In this document: positions 18,647 to 29,800 of the stretch, piece by piece
How positions within the stretch are numbered: position 1 is the first letter of the stretch
How the letters are laid out: the number at the start of each line of letters is the position of its first letter
Source of the DNA: Micromonospora olivasterospora
GTDB lineage: Bacteria > Actinomycetota > Actinomycetes > Mycobacteriales > Micromonosporaceae
Direction of reading: 5' to 3'
Assembly (NCBI RefSeq): GCF_007830265.1
Contig: NZ_VLKE01000001.1
Span: 5,084,001 to 5,148,000, forward strand
DNA: 64,000 bases
Made by a program: the position numbers and the translations under genes
The notes under the pieces: generated by a model
What the model was told of the DNA's origin: nothing
Seen by the model: the letters and a program-made list of their open reading frames with translations, nothing else
The model's database searches: none

Positions 18647-21600
18647 ATGCGTTATCGGAGCCGCGCCGCCGCGGGTCTGGTTGCCGCGGCTGTCATGTTG
18701 ACAGGCCAACCGGCGGCCGCAGCCACGGTGGCGGGCACGTCCGCCAGCACTACCGCGCGCCTCGTCGTGGCGGCCCAGGCCGTCCCGGGGCACAGCGGGC
18801 TGGTTTCCAGCACGCCGCGCAACGACGTACCGAGGATCACCGACGGTGAGATCACGGACATCGAGGTGATCGGCAGCCGGGTCTTCGTCGCTGGCTCCTT
18901 CACGTCGATCGCCAACGTCGGCGAGACGCCGCTCGCGCAGCCGTCACTGGCCTCGTACAACATCGACACCGGCAGGATCGACACGAGCTTCCGGCCGACG
19001 TTCGACGGCTCCGTCGAGGCCGTCGAGGCCTCGCCGGACGGCTCGGCCCTGTACGTCGCGGGCTCGTTCAACACCGTCGGCGGTCTCACGAAGCGCAAGG
19101 TCGCCCGGCTCGACCCGGTCACCGGCGCGCCGAGCGCGGCGTTCACCGCCCAGGGCAACGGCCGCGGGACCGCGCTGGCCGTGAGCAACACCGCGGTGTA
19201 CGTGGGCGGCCAGTTCACGAAGATCAACGGCGTGAACCGCCCCGCCCTGGCCGCGCTCAACCCGACCACGGGCGCGGTGGACAGCGGATTCAACCTGCCC
19301 CTGTCCGGCGGCATCGGCGTCGGCGGCATGCTCACCGTGCAGCAGCTCAAGCTGACCCACGACGGCAGCAAGCTGCTGGTCGTCCACACCGGTCGGCAGA
19401 TCGCCGGCCAGGACCGGTACGGCGTCGGTCTCGTCGACACCGCCACGAAGGCCCTCCTGCCGTGGCGCACGCGCCTGTGGGAGGACAACCTCTCCTTCGT
19501 CGGCGGGATCCAGCGGGTCTTTGCCGGTGACATCGCCCCGGACGACTCGTACTTCGTCGTCACCAGCGGCTCGGGCGGCGACCGTCCGCCGATCAACGAC
19601 ACGGCGATGGCCTTCCCGGTGGCCGGCGGCGACCACGTCGAGCCGATCTGGGTGTCGCGCCACTTCGACAGCGTCTACTCCGTCGCCATCACGGAGGCCG
19701 CGGTGTACGTCGGCGGCCACTTCAGCTGGCAGGAGTCGCCGACCTCCAACGTCCCGTGGCCGGGGCTCGACAACGTCGGGTACGGCACGGGCCAGGGGCT
19801 GAGCGGCTACGGCCTCGGCGACCAGGTGGTCCGCCGTGACCACATCGGCGCGCTCGACCCGGCGACGGGCACGGCGCTGGAGTGGAACCCGGGCTCCAGC
19901 TCGTACGAGGGGGACAAGGCCATGCTGGCCACCCCGCGGGGCCTCCTCGTCGGCGGCGACGGCAACACCAAGGGCGGCCTGTCGGTCGGCCGGGTCGGGT
20001 TCTTCGGGCTCGCCCCGGCGACGCCCTCGCCGGTCGACACGGCGATCGTCACGCCCATCGAGGGGACGGTCAAGCAGGCCAACGCGCCGTTCACGATCGA
20101 GGGCCAGGCGACCTCCCCGGCCGGCGTCAAGAAGGTCGGCATCGAGATCCAGGACCGCAACTCCCGGAAGTGGCTGCAGGACGACCTCGTGACGTGGGGC
20201 TCCGCCAAGAGCATCAACGTCACGGTCGACACCGTGAACGCGACCTCGACCTCCTGGTCGCTCACCCTGTCGTTGCCCGTCGGCGAGTACCAGCTCCAGG
20301 CCAAGACCTTCGGCCGGGACGGCGTCGACGACACCACGAAGGCCATCAAGAAGATCGAGACCTTCAGCTTCGACGACCTGCCGCCGGCCACGAAGATCAC
20401 CTCGCCGGGCACGGGCCTGGTCGCCGCCCTGAGCTTCGTCGCCACCGGCACCGCCAGCGACGACAAGGGCGTCACCGCGATGACGTACTCGTTCCGCCGG
20501 TCCGACAACCAGTACCTGCAGGACGACGGGACGGTCGCCCCGGTCTACAACACGTTCCGCGGCGAGCCGGACGTCATCGGCGCGACGTCGACCACCTGGC
20601 AGTACCAGGTGACCCTGCCCACCGAGGGCGACTGGAAGATGACCGCCACCGCCATCGACAACGCCGGTCAGAGCGACCTGCGCGGCGACAGCCGGGACTG
20701 GATCGTCTCGGCGACCGGCGTCCCGCCCACGGTGGCCATCAGCACCCCGGTGCCGATGACCCCGCCCGCCCTCCCCGCGACCCTCACCGTCGCGCCCGGC
20801 GGCACGCTCACCTTCTCCGGCACCGCCAGCGACGACGGCACCCTCAAGTCGGTCGAGGTCTACCTGCGCAACAACAGCACCCGCGAGGCGCTGGCCGCCG
20901 ACGGCACGTGGGGCGTCGACGCGGTCGCGGCCCTCTACCGGATCTCGCCGGTGAACCTCAACGCGCCGTCGTACAACTGGTCCTACACGACCGTGCCGCT
21001 CACGCCCGGTGTGTACGACTTCGCGGTACGGGCCACCGACAACCTGGGCCTGAGCACGTCGACGGCCAACATGGGTCGGCTCGTCGTCACCGCCCAGGTG
21101 CCCGGCGACGCCTTCCCGAACGGCCTGCTGAACTTCACCGGCGTCGACCAGAACATCGACCAGCTGCACCTCGACCTGGCCGGCACCGCGACCGACGACA
21201 AGGGCGTGCAGGCCGTGAGGGTGGCGCTGCGCGACCTGGACACCGGCCGGTACGTGCAGCCCAACGGCACCATGGCGGCGAACTTCGCCACGGTGAACGC
21301 GACGCTCGCCTCGCCCGGCGCGACGAGCACCACGTTCACCCTCTCGATCGACCTGCCGACCAAGGGCGAGTACAGCGTCGAGGCGTGGGCGGTCGACACG
21401 GCCGGCCAGCAGGACGGCTCGACCGTCGGCGCCACCGCCAAGTACCTCGTGTACCCGGGCGACCTCGACCCGCGGCAGGAGCTGAGCCTCCTCGTGCCCA
21501 AGAACGGCGACGTCTACACCGAGTCGAGGATCGTGGTCAGCGGCCGGGCCGTGGACGACGTCGGGATGGCCAAGGTGGAGATCCAGATCATCGACAGCAC

Positions 21601-21811
21601 GGGTAAGGGGATGAACGCCTCCGGTGCGTTCGTCTCGGGCACCGTGCCGTGGATCCCGACCTTCCTCACCAGCCCGGGCTCGCCGGGGTCGAACTTCGCG
21701 TACACGTCACCGGTGGTCCCGGCGGGTGCCTACACCGTCGTGATCCGGGCGGTCGACAACTACGGGCAGCTGCAACAGCCGCCGACGACGGTTTCCGTGA
21801 CCGTCAGCTAG
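18647..21811 (+). CDS. Large secreted protein: beta-propeller plus Ig-like domains
   Basis: A 1054-aa protein with a Sec signal peptide (RSRAAAGLVAAAVMLTGQPA, cleavage near residue 27). Residues about 60-450 form propeller-type repeats of the kind ITDIEVIGSRVFVAGSFT..., LYVAGSFNTVGG and VYVGGQFTKINGV. Residues about 465-1054 hold five or so Ig-like/cadherin-like modules marked by recurring TGTASDDKGV..., L..DGTV/TW and AWAVDTAGQ motifs. There is no membrane anchor or sortase motif, so it is probably released or wall-bound noncovalently. A carbohydrate- or adhesion-related role is likely but no catalytic site is visible. It is monocistronic, ending at a strong hairpin. Confidence 0.8.
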   Translation: MRYRSRAAAGLVAAAVMLTGQPAAAATVAGTSASTTARLVVAAQAVPGHSGLVSSTPRNDVPRITDGEITDIEVIGSRVFVAGSFTSIANVGETPLAQPSLASYNIDTGRIDTSFRPTFDGSVEAVEASPDGSALYVAGSFNTVGGLTKRKVARLDPVTGAPSAAFTAQGNGRGTALAVSNTAVYVGGQFTKINGVNRPALAALNPTTGAVDSGFNLPLSGGIGVGGMLTVQQLKLTHDGSKLLVVHTGRQIAGQDRYGVGLVDTATKALLPWRTRLWEDNLSFVGGIQRVFAGDIAPDDSYFVVTSGSGGDRPPINDTAMAFPVAGGDHVEPIWVSRHFDSVYSVAITEAAVYVGGHFSWQESPTSNVPWPGLDNVGYGTGQGLSGYGLGDQVVRRDHIGALDPATGTALEWNPGSSSYEGDKAMLATPRGLLVGGDGNTKGGLSVGRVGFFGLAPATPSPVDTAIVTPIEGTVKQANAPFTIEGQATSPAGVKKVGIEIQDRNSRKWLQDDLVTWGSAKSINVTVDTVNATSTSWSLTLSLPVGEYQLQAKTFGRDGVDDTTKAIKKIETFSFDDLPPATKITSPGTGLVAALSFVATGTASDDKGVTAMTYSFRRSDNQYLQDDGTVAPVYNTFRGEPDVIGATSTTWQYQVTLPTEGDWKMTATAIDNAGQSDLRGDSRDWIVSATGVPPTVAISTPVPMTPPALPATLTVAPGGTLTFSGTASDDGTLKSVEVYLRNNSTREALAADGTWGVDAVAALYRISPVNLNAPSYNWSYTTVPLTPGVYDFAVRATDNLGLSTSTANMGRLVVTAQVPGDAFPNGLLNFTGVDQNIDQLHLDLAGTATDDKGVQAVRVALRDLDTGRYVQPNGTMAANFATVNATLASPGATSTTFTLSIDLPTKGEYSVEAWAVDTAGQQDGSTVGATAKYLVYPGDLDPRQELSLLVPKNGDVYTESRIVVSGRAVDDVGMAKVEIQIIDSTGKGMNASGAFVSGTVPWIPTFLTSPGSPGSNFAYTSPVVPAGAYTVVIRAVDNYGQLQQPPTTVSVTVS

Positions 21812-21823
21812 ACCGAAAGTACG

Positions 21824-21870
21824 GCGGCCCCCGCCCGGTCCGAAATGGCTTCGGACCGAGCGGGGGCCGC
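21824..21870. terminator. Bidirectional hairpin terminator
   Basis: The arms GCGGCCCCCGC (21824-21834) and GCGGGGGCCGC (21860-21870) pair, with an inner GGTCCGAA/TTCGGACC stem. It lies between the convergent ends of the propeller gene and the binding-module remnant. Confidence 0.7.
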
Positions 21871-21885
21871 TTCATTCAGCGCGGA

Positions 21886-22485
21886 TCAGGACACGTTGAG
21901 CGCGGTGTCGTCGATGACGAACGAGGTCTGCAGCGAGGAGTCCTCCACGCCGTACCAGCGCAGCCGGATCGTCTGCCCGGCGTACGCGGCCAGGCTGAAC
22001 GACTTCTGGCTGTAGCCCGTCGCCTTGTTCAGGTTCGAGTAGGTGGCCAGGGTGCCCAGCACGGTCGAGCCGGTCGAGTTGAGCACCTCGACCCGCAGCG
22101 TGTCGTACGCGGTGGTCGTGGTGGACTCGGCGCTGTCGACGTGCAGCCAGAAGCTGAACGTGTAGCTGCTGCACCCGGAGGGCAGCGTCACGTTCTGGTA
22201 CAGGTAGTCGGTGTGGCTGACGCCGTACCCGTTCAGCCAGGCGTTCCAGGTGCCGCTACGCGTCGGCTGGCCGCTGGCGCCGTGCTGGCCGATCACCCCG
22301 GAGGTCTGCGTCCAGCCGGTGGCGCCGGACTCGAAGCCCGGGTTGGTGAGCTTCTGGCCGGGGCTGCCACACGAGCCGCCGGAGCCGACGGTCAGGGTGT
22401 ACGTCGCGGTGCGGGTCACCGAGCCGGTGCCGGTGACGGTGACGGTGTAGGTGCCCGCCGGGGTGGACGCGGACTCCGCCATCAC
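21886..22485 (-). pseudogene. C-terminal Ig-like plus carbohydrate-binding-like modules of a lost secreted enzyme
   Basis: The frame reads an Ig-like strand (PAGTYTVTVTGTGSVTRTAT), then NPGFESGATGWTQTSGVIG, TDYLYQNVTLPSGCSSYTF and a final SFVIDDTALNVS. Such modules usually sit at the C-terminus of actinomycete secreted peptidases. There is no signal peptide or catalytic domain, and the start (MMAESAS) is inside the Ig module, so the 5' part of the gene has been deleted. The C-terminus itself is complete. Confidence 0.6.
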
Positions 22486-22509
22486 CGGGGACGATAGCCG
22501 GCGGGCGCA

Positions 22510-22845
22510 CTACTGCTGCCAACCAGCCGTCCCGAGCATCATGTTGATGGTCTGTGCCAGCGCGAAGAACAGCCAGAGGAAGGACCAGTACTGCACCGGG
22601 ATCGAGAAAAAGGTGTGCGTGTTGTGATACTTGTCGGGGCCGTCGGAACTCCGGTTCATGAGGCGTCCGACATACCAGGTCGCGATGCCTGCCACGACGA
22701 AACCAAACGGCACCCCGGGATAGCCCAGAAGTTGGTAGCCCACGGCGACTGCGATGGCGGGAAACACGAGAGCCACAATTCCGCCGCCGGTCCACCACAC
22801 AGCGCACCCCCCCCGTAACGCGGCAAAAGTCTGATTGGTCACCAT
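22510..22845 (-). CDS. Small integral membrane protein, hypothetical
   Basis: A 111-aa protein with ATG 22845 preceded by a GAGGCGGAAG stretch. There are three hydrophobic segments: GGIVALVFPAIAVAVGYQLL, VPFGFVVAGIATWYVGRLM and YWSFLWLFFALAQTINMML. A polar loop between the second and third (NRSSDGPDKYHNTH) may face the cytoplasm. I do not recognise a named family. Composition and aromatic residues are gene-like, unlike neighbouring noncoding frames. Confidence 0.6.
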   Translation of the reverse strand: MVTNQTFAALRGGCAVWWTGGGIVALVFPAIAVAVGYQLLGYPGVPFGFVVAGIATWYVGRLMNRSSDGPDKYHNTHTFFSIPVQYWSFLWLFFALAQTINMMLGTAGWQQ

Positions 22846-23056
22846 AGCTTCCGCCTCTGCGCTGGGGTAGTCAACGTCAACCCAGGCTGATCATGTGCCT
22901 GTGAGACACGGTCAGTGCGGGTAGTGAGCCAGGATGTCGACGACCGGCAGGAGCGTGGAACGGTGCGTCAGCGAGGCGGAGCGCCCGCGTCCCCAGCAAC
23001 CAGGAACGCCGTAGATCCCCGACGTCCGCCGAGGACCCGTCGATTGTGGACGGGAG

Positions 23057-23118
23057 TCAGCCGGCCGGCTCGATCTCCTTCGCCAGGTCTATGAAGCCTT
23101 GCCAGCTCGATGGGGTGA
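23057..23118 (-). pseudogene. C-terminal half of a DUF397 gene
   Basis: The minus strand encodes LTFTPSSWQGFIDLAKEIEPAG and stops at 23057-23059, close to the end of the intact DUF397 protein at 32575 (LTFTPASWRGFVDLAKKIG). Upstream of LTF the sequence switches to an ISL3 transposase fragment. The matching N-terminal half lies on the same strand at 32385-32519, so the gene appears split by 9.3 kb of inserted DNA. Confidence 0.65.
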
Positions 23119-23780
23119 AGGTCAGCGGTGATCGACGACCAGGGTCAGGTAGCGTGGCCCTTGCCGTAGGCAACCTCGTCGATGCCGATCCGTTTGAGTC
23201 CGGCCAGTCGATCGGCGCCGGCGGCGGCGTCGACGGCCCGGCCGACGATAGCGACCACGCTGCGCCAGGCGATGCGCAGCAGCCCGGTCACCGCCGACGC
23301 GGACGTGCGCGCGGCCAGCCACGCCGCGGTGTCCTCGAACGCCGTGGTGAACCGGGCACCGTGACGCGCCCACGGCACCGCGATCACCGTCGGCCCGTGC
23401 TCGGCACAGTCGACCCGAGGCACGGCGGCCTCGATGACCACCCGCAGCGTGCCGAAGTCCAGGTGCCGCCACCACCGCCTGCCCCAGCCGCGGTCGTACC
23501 ACGGCGCGCGAGCCCGGCAGCGCCCGCAGCGACGCGCCGCGCCCTTGCGCGGCCGGGCAGAGATCACCAAGACCTCACCGTCGGTGTCGTCATCGAGGCG
23601 CACACCCTCGACGGCGGCCCGTTCCAGCCCTGCCTGTCGATGCAATACTCTGGTCAAACGCACGCCGTTTCCTGATCTTCAGTTCCTGACCTTCGACAAG
23701 CCAGAAACCTGGACGGGACACGGCGTGCCCTGTCGATCAGGGCGTCAACCCACCCACGAGAACATCACAAGAGCCCAAAA
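23119..23780 (-). mobile_element. ISL3-family element, 5' part with one terminal repeat
   Basis: It holds the N-terminal half of an ISL3 transposase. On the plus strand CCCACGAGAACATCACAAGAGCCC (about 23756-23779) resembles CCCACAGAACTAGCAGGAGAGCCC at the end of the other ISL3 piece (about 32361-32384), consistent with the terminal repeats of one element type. The inner end is cut at about 23119, where DUF397 sequence begins. The element is incomplete and cannot move on its own. Confidence 0.55.
23145..23663 (-). pseudogene. ISL3 transposase, N-terminal half
   Basis: 172 codons with the zinc-finger start RRCGRCRARAPWYDRG, then WRHLDFGTLRVVIEAAVPRV and a first catalytic-Asp region LKRIGIDEVAYGKGH. 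A missing C after GGCCAC shifts the frame, after which YLTLVVDHR is encoded in the next frame (23122-23145) before the DUF397 junction. The second Asp and Glu of the DDE site are absent. Confidence 0.7.
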
Positions 23781-23848
23781 TACCGGATCTGTCTTGCCGA
23801 CGCCGAAAGCGGAAGTCCGCTCCGGGGCGGGGAAGGAGCGTTGCGCTG

Positions 23849-26800
23849 TTGGCTGCCGCCGCTTTTTCGACTGTTGAGCTCAGTGAGAGTTCGTTGCGGG
23901 CTTTGGAAGCGTTCACTGGGATGAGGGTGTCCCGGGCGAGGTTGCCGTTGTTGTGGGATGACATCGGCACGCTGGAGATGCTGGCGTATCGGGTGCGTAC
24001 GGTGCTGGGTCCGTTGCTGGAGCAGACGGTCAGGGCGGTCCGGGCGGCGGGGGAGGGTGAGGCCTTCGACCGGTTCGTGGCGCAGACCGTTCCGTTCGTG
24101 GGGAAGATGGCCGAGACGGCCGATCTGATGCTCGCCGTGGTGGAGGCGGAGAAGAAGTTCTTCCTGGAGACGGAGACCGGCAAGCGTACGACGGTGGCGA
24201 TGTTCTCCTTCATGCAGGCCGAGTTCGCCGCCGCCGCCGCGATGTGGTTCTGGAATCCCGTGGGGGCGATGGCGCACCTGGCGGAGGCGCGGACGGTCAT
24301 CCAGGTGGTCCTGCGTTCGGCGTTGGTGCGGTCGGCGGCGAGTGGCACGGCGATGCAGATGTTGTTCATGCCGGGTTCTGCCTTGTTGGCGCAGGTGTCG
24401 ATGATGACCGATGGTTTGCAGTCGGGGGTGAACTGGTCGGCGGTCGGTAAGCAGGCGGCGTACGCGGGGGCGGTGGCGTTGCTGAGCACGGTGGGCGGGC
24501 CGGCGTTGGGCAAGGCCGCTGGCGCGGTCGCCGCCGCGGTCGGCAAACTCGGCCTGTCGGACAGCACCAGGATGCTGTTGACCGATCTGTTGACGCGGCC
24601 GGTGTTGGAGACCGGCACGGAGGGGCTGTTCGGTATCGGTGCCAGCCTGATGGTCGATGGGTACTACGACACCGGCAATCTCGGTGCCGATCTTCTGTCC
24701 GGGGCGCTGTCGGGGGCGGGCGGGGCGGCCGCGAGCGGCCTCGGGCTCGTCGTGAGGCGCGCCATGAATGGGCCCCGGGTTCAGATGCCTCGTATCGACC
24801 TCACGCCCGACGGGAAGCCGGTCATGCCGGTGGCGCCGCCACCGGTTGGTGGAGACACATTCACGGGGTACCGGGCTGGGGTCGATGATCCGAAGGCTGT
24901 GGGTGCCGGCGGGCAGGCCCCGCCGTCCACCCCGCCGCCGCCGCTGCCGGGGTTGAACCTGCCCGCGCCGAAGCTGCTGCACCTGCCCGCGCCGCGCCTG
25001 GACCTGTCGGTGCCGTCGTGGTCGGTGCCGTCGTGGTCGGTGCCGAGCCTGTCGGTGCCGGCTGCGCCGGTGCCGGCGTGGGTTGTGGCAGCGGGTGGGC
25101 CGGTGGTGGAGCGGTGGTATCGGTTCCAGCAGGATCTGGTGGATCGTTACGGTGGGTTGCTGGCCGGGGTGGCTCGGGCGGGCGAGAGCATGGCCGCGCT
25201 CGCCGTGCCGGTCGAGGGGGTTTTCGCCGGGTGGGTCGAGGCCCGGCGGGGTGATCGGGTTGTTGCGGGTTTCCTGTCCGCGGTCGGTCTGCCCGCTGCC
25301 GCGCTGACCGAGGGATTTTTGACGGGTGTTCGGCAGCGGGCGGTGGCCCGGATGGCCGAGGCGTTGGCGTTCCCGGGTGGGCAGGTCCCGGCCGAGGTAC
25401 GGGCGCAGCAGATCGTCGCCGGGCTGCCGGCGGAGTTCGACCGGCAGGCGCTGCGCGCGATTGCGCACCTGGCCGTTCAACACCACATCGACCGGTACCT
25501 CGCCGCCGGCCTACCCACAGGCCCCGGCACGCCGGCAGGCGCTGGCACGTCGTCGGGCGCGGGCGTGCCGTCCGCCGCCGCGGTCGAGGTGGTCGAGAGG
25601 GAAACGCGGAACTGGGTGGACCGAAGCCTCGATGCGATCCTCGGCACCTCCGCGCTGCCCGCAGTGCTGCCCGCAGTGCTGCCCGCTGTGCTGCCCGCTG
25701 TGGTGGCCGGTCCCGACGCCGCGCGGGTCAGTGCCGTGGCGGACGTGGTCCGGCAGGTGGTCACCGACCTGCCCGCCCGTTTCTCGGCTGCGACCATTGC
25801 CGATATCACCGCACCGCACGTCAGCCCGTTCCCGGCGGACGCCCCGGTAAGCTGGCGTACCGGCGCGCCGGCAGTGTCGGTGACTGTCGAGCAGCACACC
25901 GCAGCCGCGGCCAGCCTGGCAGAAAAGCAGTTCACCGCCCTGGCCCACCGCTACGGTGTCGACCCGGCCGGTCACGACACCCTCGCCGAACTGTTCCGAG
26001 GGGACTGGGTGGATGGATACCATCAGGTGCTCACGCAGGCCGACGGCAGCACGCCCGGCATGCCGGGCACTCCGGACACGGCCAGCGCCCGCAGTACGGA
26101 GCCGGGCGGCGCTGCCTTCCGCGTTGACGCCACGCCGATCTACGCCAGCGACACGACCCCGGTCAGTGACGTGTCTGCCGCAAGCGATGGGGTGTTCGGC
26201 CCCGATCTCGGCTCCAGGGACACGGATTCGACCGGTTTCGGGGACTCGGGTTCGATCAGTGGTGTGTCGGTGCTGGACGAACCGGTCGGTGCCGGCTCTG
26301 GCGGTCTCGGCGAGCCGGCCGTCGCGGCTACCGGGTCGGCCGGGCAACGAATCCACGAGCTCGCCAGCGGCGGCTACGGCCGTGCCAGCGACGCTCAGCT
26401 GCGCCGCCTCGCCGCGGACCTCGGTATCCAGACGGCGTCGCCGGACGGGGTCCTGCCCCGACTGTTCGAGGTGTCCAGGGACATCGTCATGGCGGACACG
26501 TTCAGCGGGGTGTACTTCGCAGACCCGGCGGCGGCGGATCCGGACGCGGCGGCGGCGGACCGCACGGCGGCGCGGGCGCTGCCGCGGGTGCGGGGATGGT
26601 TCACCATCGCCGGGCACCGGAACCTGGCCGAGCGGCTGGCCGACGATCCGGTGCGCCAGGCCTTGTTCCTCCGGATGCTCACCGCCTCGCCCGCCTGGCG
26701 ACACGCCGTCGCGCAGGCGCGGCAGCGCGGCGGCGACGCACCCGACATCATGCTGGTCTGGTGCGACGCGGCATGGCAGGCACCGGGACAGGCCACCTCC

Positions 26801-29800
26801 TTCGGTGAATGGCTGCGTACCCGGCTGCGCGCCCGGCGGCTGATGTCGTCCACGCACGAGGTGGACCAGATACCCGGCGAGTTGCGGCCACACGTGGACG
26901 AGCCGGTGCGGTCGGTGTTGTTCTCGGACGCCTCGGTGGAGTTGTTCGGACCGGATCTCGTGGAGGCGGTACGGACCGCGGACATCATCGACAACGGCCA
27001 GGAACCCGGCGTCCGCTGGCCGGACCAGGAGGACTTCGCCGCCGCTGGCGGCCGGCACCGGTGGGCCGGCAACACCTCCCACGGGCAGTCACCCGATCCA
27101 GCGCAAGACGGCCACCCGTCTGCTCCTGGCCCGGCGTCCGCGGCCCAGTGGATGCGGGGCCCGTCGCGGGATCCAAAGGCGGAATTGCCGGTGCCGGGCC
27201 CTGCCCTCGGACCGGACCACCCGCAGGGTGAGGACCTGTCCTGGCTGGACGACTGGGATACGCTGCCGATGTCCGGGCTGGCACCTGCCTCGCCGGCGGA
27301 CACGGGGCTGCCCGGGCCGCTGGACGACTGGGATGCGCTGCCGATGTCCGGGCTGGCACCTGCCTCGCCGGCGGACACGGGGCTGCCCTGGCTGCCCTGG
27401 CCGCTGGACGACCCGGACGCCCCCAGCGCGTCGGCCTGGACGGCAGGGCCGGCCGCGTCGGCCTGGACGGCGGGGTGGACGGAACCGGGGTGGCCGGATC
27501 CCGACATTGATGTGACCACCCACGGTGCTGCGATGTCCACCGACCCCAGCCAGCCGCGCGATCAGGCCGGCGACGGCAGCGGGAACCTCGGCGACTGGGC
27601 CACCTGGCAGGGGCCGGACATGGACTGGCAACCATCCCCCGCGCCCTCCCCGGCGGTGACCCGCACCGACGCCGGCACTGTCCACGCCGGCGACACCCCC
27701 CATCACCCGGCCGACGAGCCACCCACCACCCCCGCCTCGCTGCACCCCGACCAACCCCAACCCACTGCGGGCAGCCAGTGGGTGCGCAACCAGGATGATG
27801 CCCAGACGCTGTTCAACCAGCACGCCGACCACATCGCCACCACAACACAGCAGCAGGAACAGCTGCCGAAGCTGTGGAACGCCCTGATCAACCATATGGG
27901 CGCCGACGGGATCATCACCGTCACCGAGTCAGCCCTCGCCGCAGCGACATCCACACCGCGGCAGACGGTGCATTACCGGATCGGGGTATTACGCGACAGT
28001 GGTCTGCTGCAGCTGGTCCACGAAGCACGCCGTGGTGTGGCGGCGCGGTACAGGGTGAGCGATCCGGGTCAGCCGCCTCGGCCGGCGGGAGCGCCCCGGC
28101 CACGGCCCCGGCAAGCACCGTTGCCGGCCCTTCCCGCGGGCAGCCAGTGGGTGCGCAACCGGGATGAGGCCGAGAGGCTGTTCGACCAGCACGCCGACCA
28201 CATCGCCACCACAACGCAGCAGCGGGTGGATCAGCTGCTGAAGTTGTGGAACGCCCTGATCGACCGGATGGACGACAACGGGATCATCACCGCCAGCGAG
28301 CCAGCCCTCGCCGCGGAGACATCCACACTGCAGCCGACGGTGCATCGCCGGATCGTGGCATTGCGCGACCGTGGTCTGCTGCAGCTGGTCCAGGAAAGTC
28401 GCGGTCACGGGGCGGCGCGGTACAGGGTGAGCGATCCGGGTCAGCCCCGGCAAGCATCGTTGCCGGCCCCTCCCGAGGGCAGCCAGTGGGTGCGCGACCC
28501 GGACGGGGCCCGGAGGCTGTTCGACCAGCACGCCGACCACATCGCCACCACAACACGGCAGCGGGTGGATCAGCTGCTGAAGTTGTGGAACGTCCTGATC
28601 GACCGCATGGACGGCGACGGGATCATCACCGCCACCGAGCGAGCCCTCGCCGCGGAGACATCCACACCGCGGCAGACGGTGCATAACCGGATCGGGGCAT
28701 TGCACGACCGTGGTCTGCTGCAGCTGGTCCAGGAAGCACACGGTGGCGGGGCGGCGCGGTACAGGGTGAGCGATCCGGGTCGGCCTGGGCAAGCATCGGT
28801 GCCGGGCCCTGCCCCCGAACCGGACCGCCGCCCGCAGGGTAGTGAGGACCTGTCCTGGCTGGACCACGGGGATACGTCGCCGATGTCCGGGCTGGTACCT
28901 GCCCCGCTGGCGGGCACGAGCCTGCCCGGGCTGCTGGGCGACCCGGACGCCCCCACCGCGTCGTCCTGGCAGGCGGGGCGGACGGAACCGGGGTGGCCGG
29001 ATCTCGGCATTGATGTGACCGCCCACGGTGCTGGGATGTCCACCGATCCCGGCCAGTCGCGCGATCAGGCCGGCGACGGCAGCGGGAACCTCGGCGACTG
29101 GGCCACCTGGCAGGGGGACCCAGCCCTCGATCCGTTTGATCCGCTCCATCCGGCGTGGGTCGGCCCGCCCACGGCCATGGACACGGAACCCGGCCCCGGG
29201 CCGCAACCGATGGATCCGACCTGGCCGCAGGCCCCGACCGACCCGACATCGTGGTCGCCGCCCAGCGGCGACCAGCCCAGCCAGTCCCCAGGGCCTCAGT
29301 CGATCCCGCCCGGACCGGGCGTACAGGATCCGGCACCTCAGTCGCCGATGTCCGGGCTGGTACCTGCCCCGCTGGCGGGCACGGGGCTGCCCGGGCTGCC
29401 CGGGCTGCTGGGCGACCCGGACGCCCCCACCGCGTCGTCCTGGCAGGCGGGGTGGACGGAACCGGGGTGGCCGGATCTCGGCATTGATGTGACCGCCCAC
29501 GGTGCTGGGATGTCCACCGATGCCGGCCAGCCGCGCATCGACGATCAGGCCGGCGAGGGCAGCGGGAACCCCAGCGACTGGGCCACCTTGCAGGGGCCGG
29601 ACATGGACTGGCAACCATCCCCAGCGGTGACCCGCACCGACGCCGGCACTCTCCACGCCGGCGACACCCCCCATCACCCGGCCGACGAGCCACCCACCAC
29701 CGCCCCACTGCACCCCGACCAACCCCAACCCCAACCCACCGCGGACAGCCAGTGGGTGCGCACCCCGGATGATGCCCGGGCGCTGTTCGACCAGCACGCC

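Noticed and set aside
18944..21169. 741-codon antisense frame over the propeller/Ig gene
   Set aside because: Composition is Arg/Val/Gly/Asp-rich as expected of the third-position shadow, and the sense protein has a signal peptide and clear domains.
23046..23675. 209-codon plus-strand frame over the ISL3 fragment
   Set aside because: It is the shadow of the minus-strand transposase and DUF397 fragments, which show real domain sequence.
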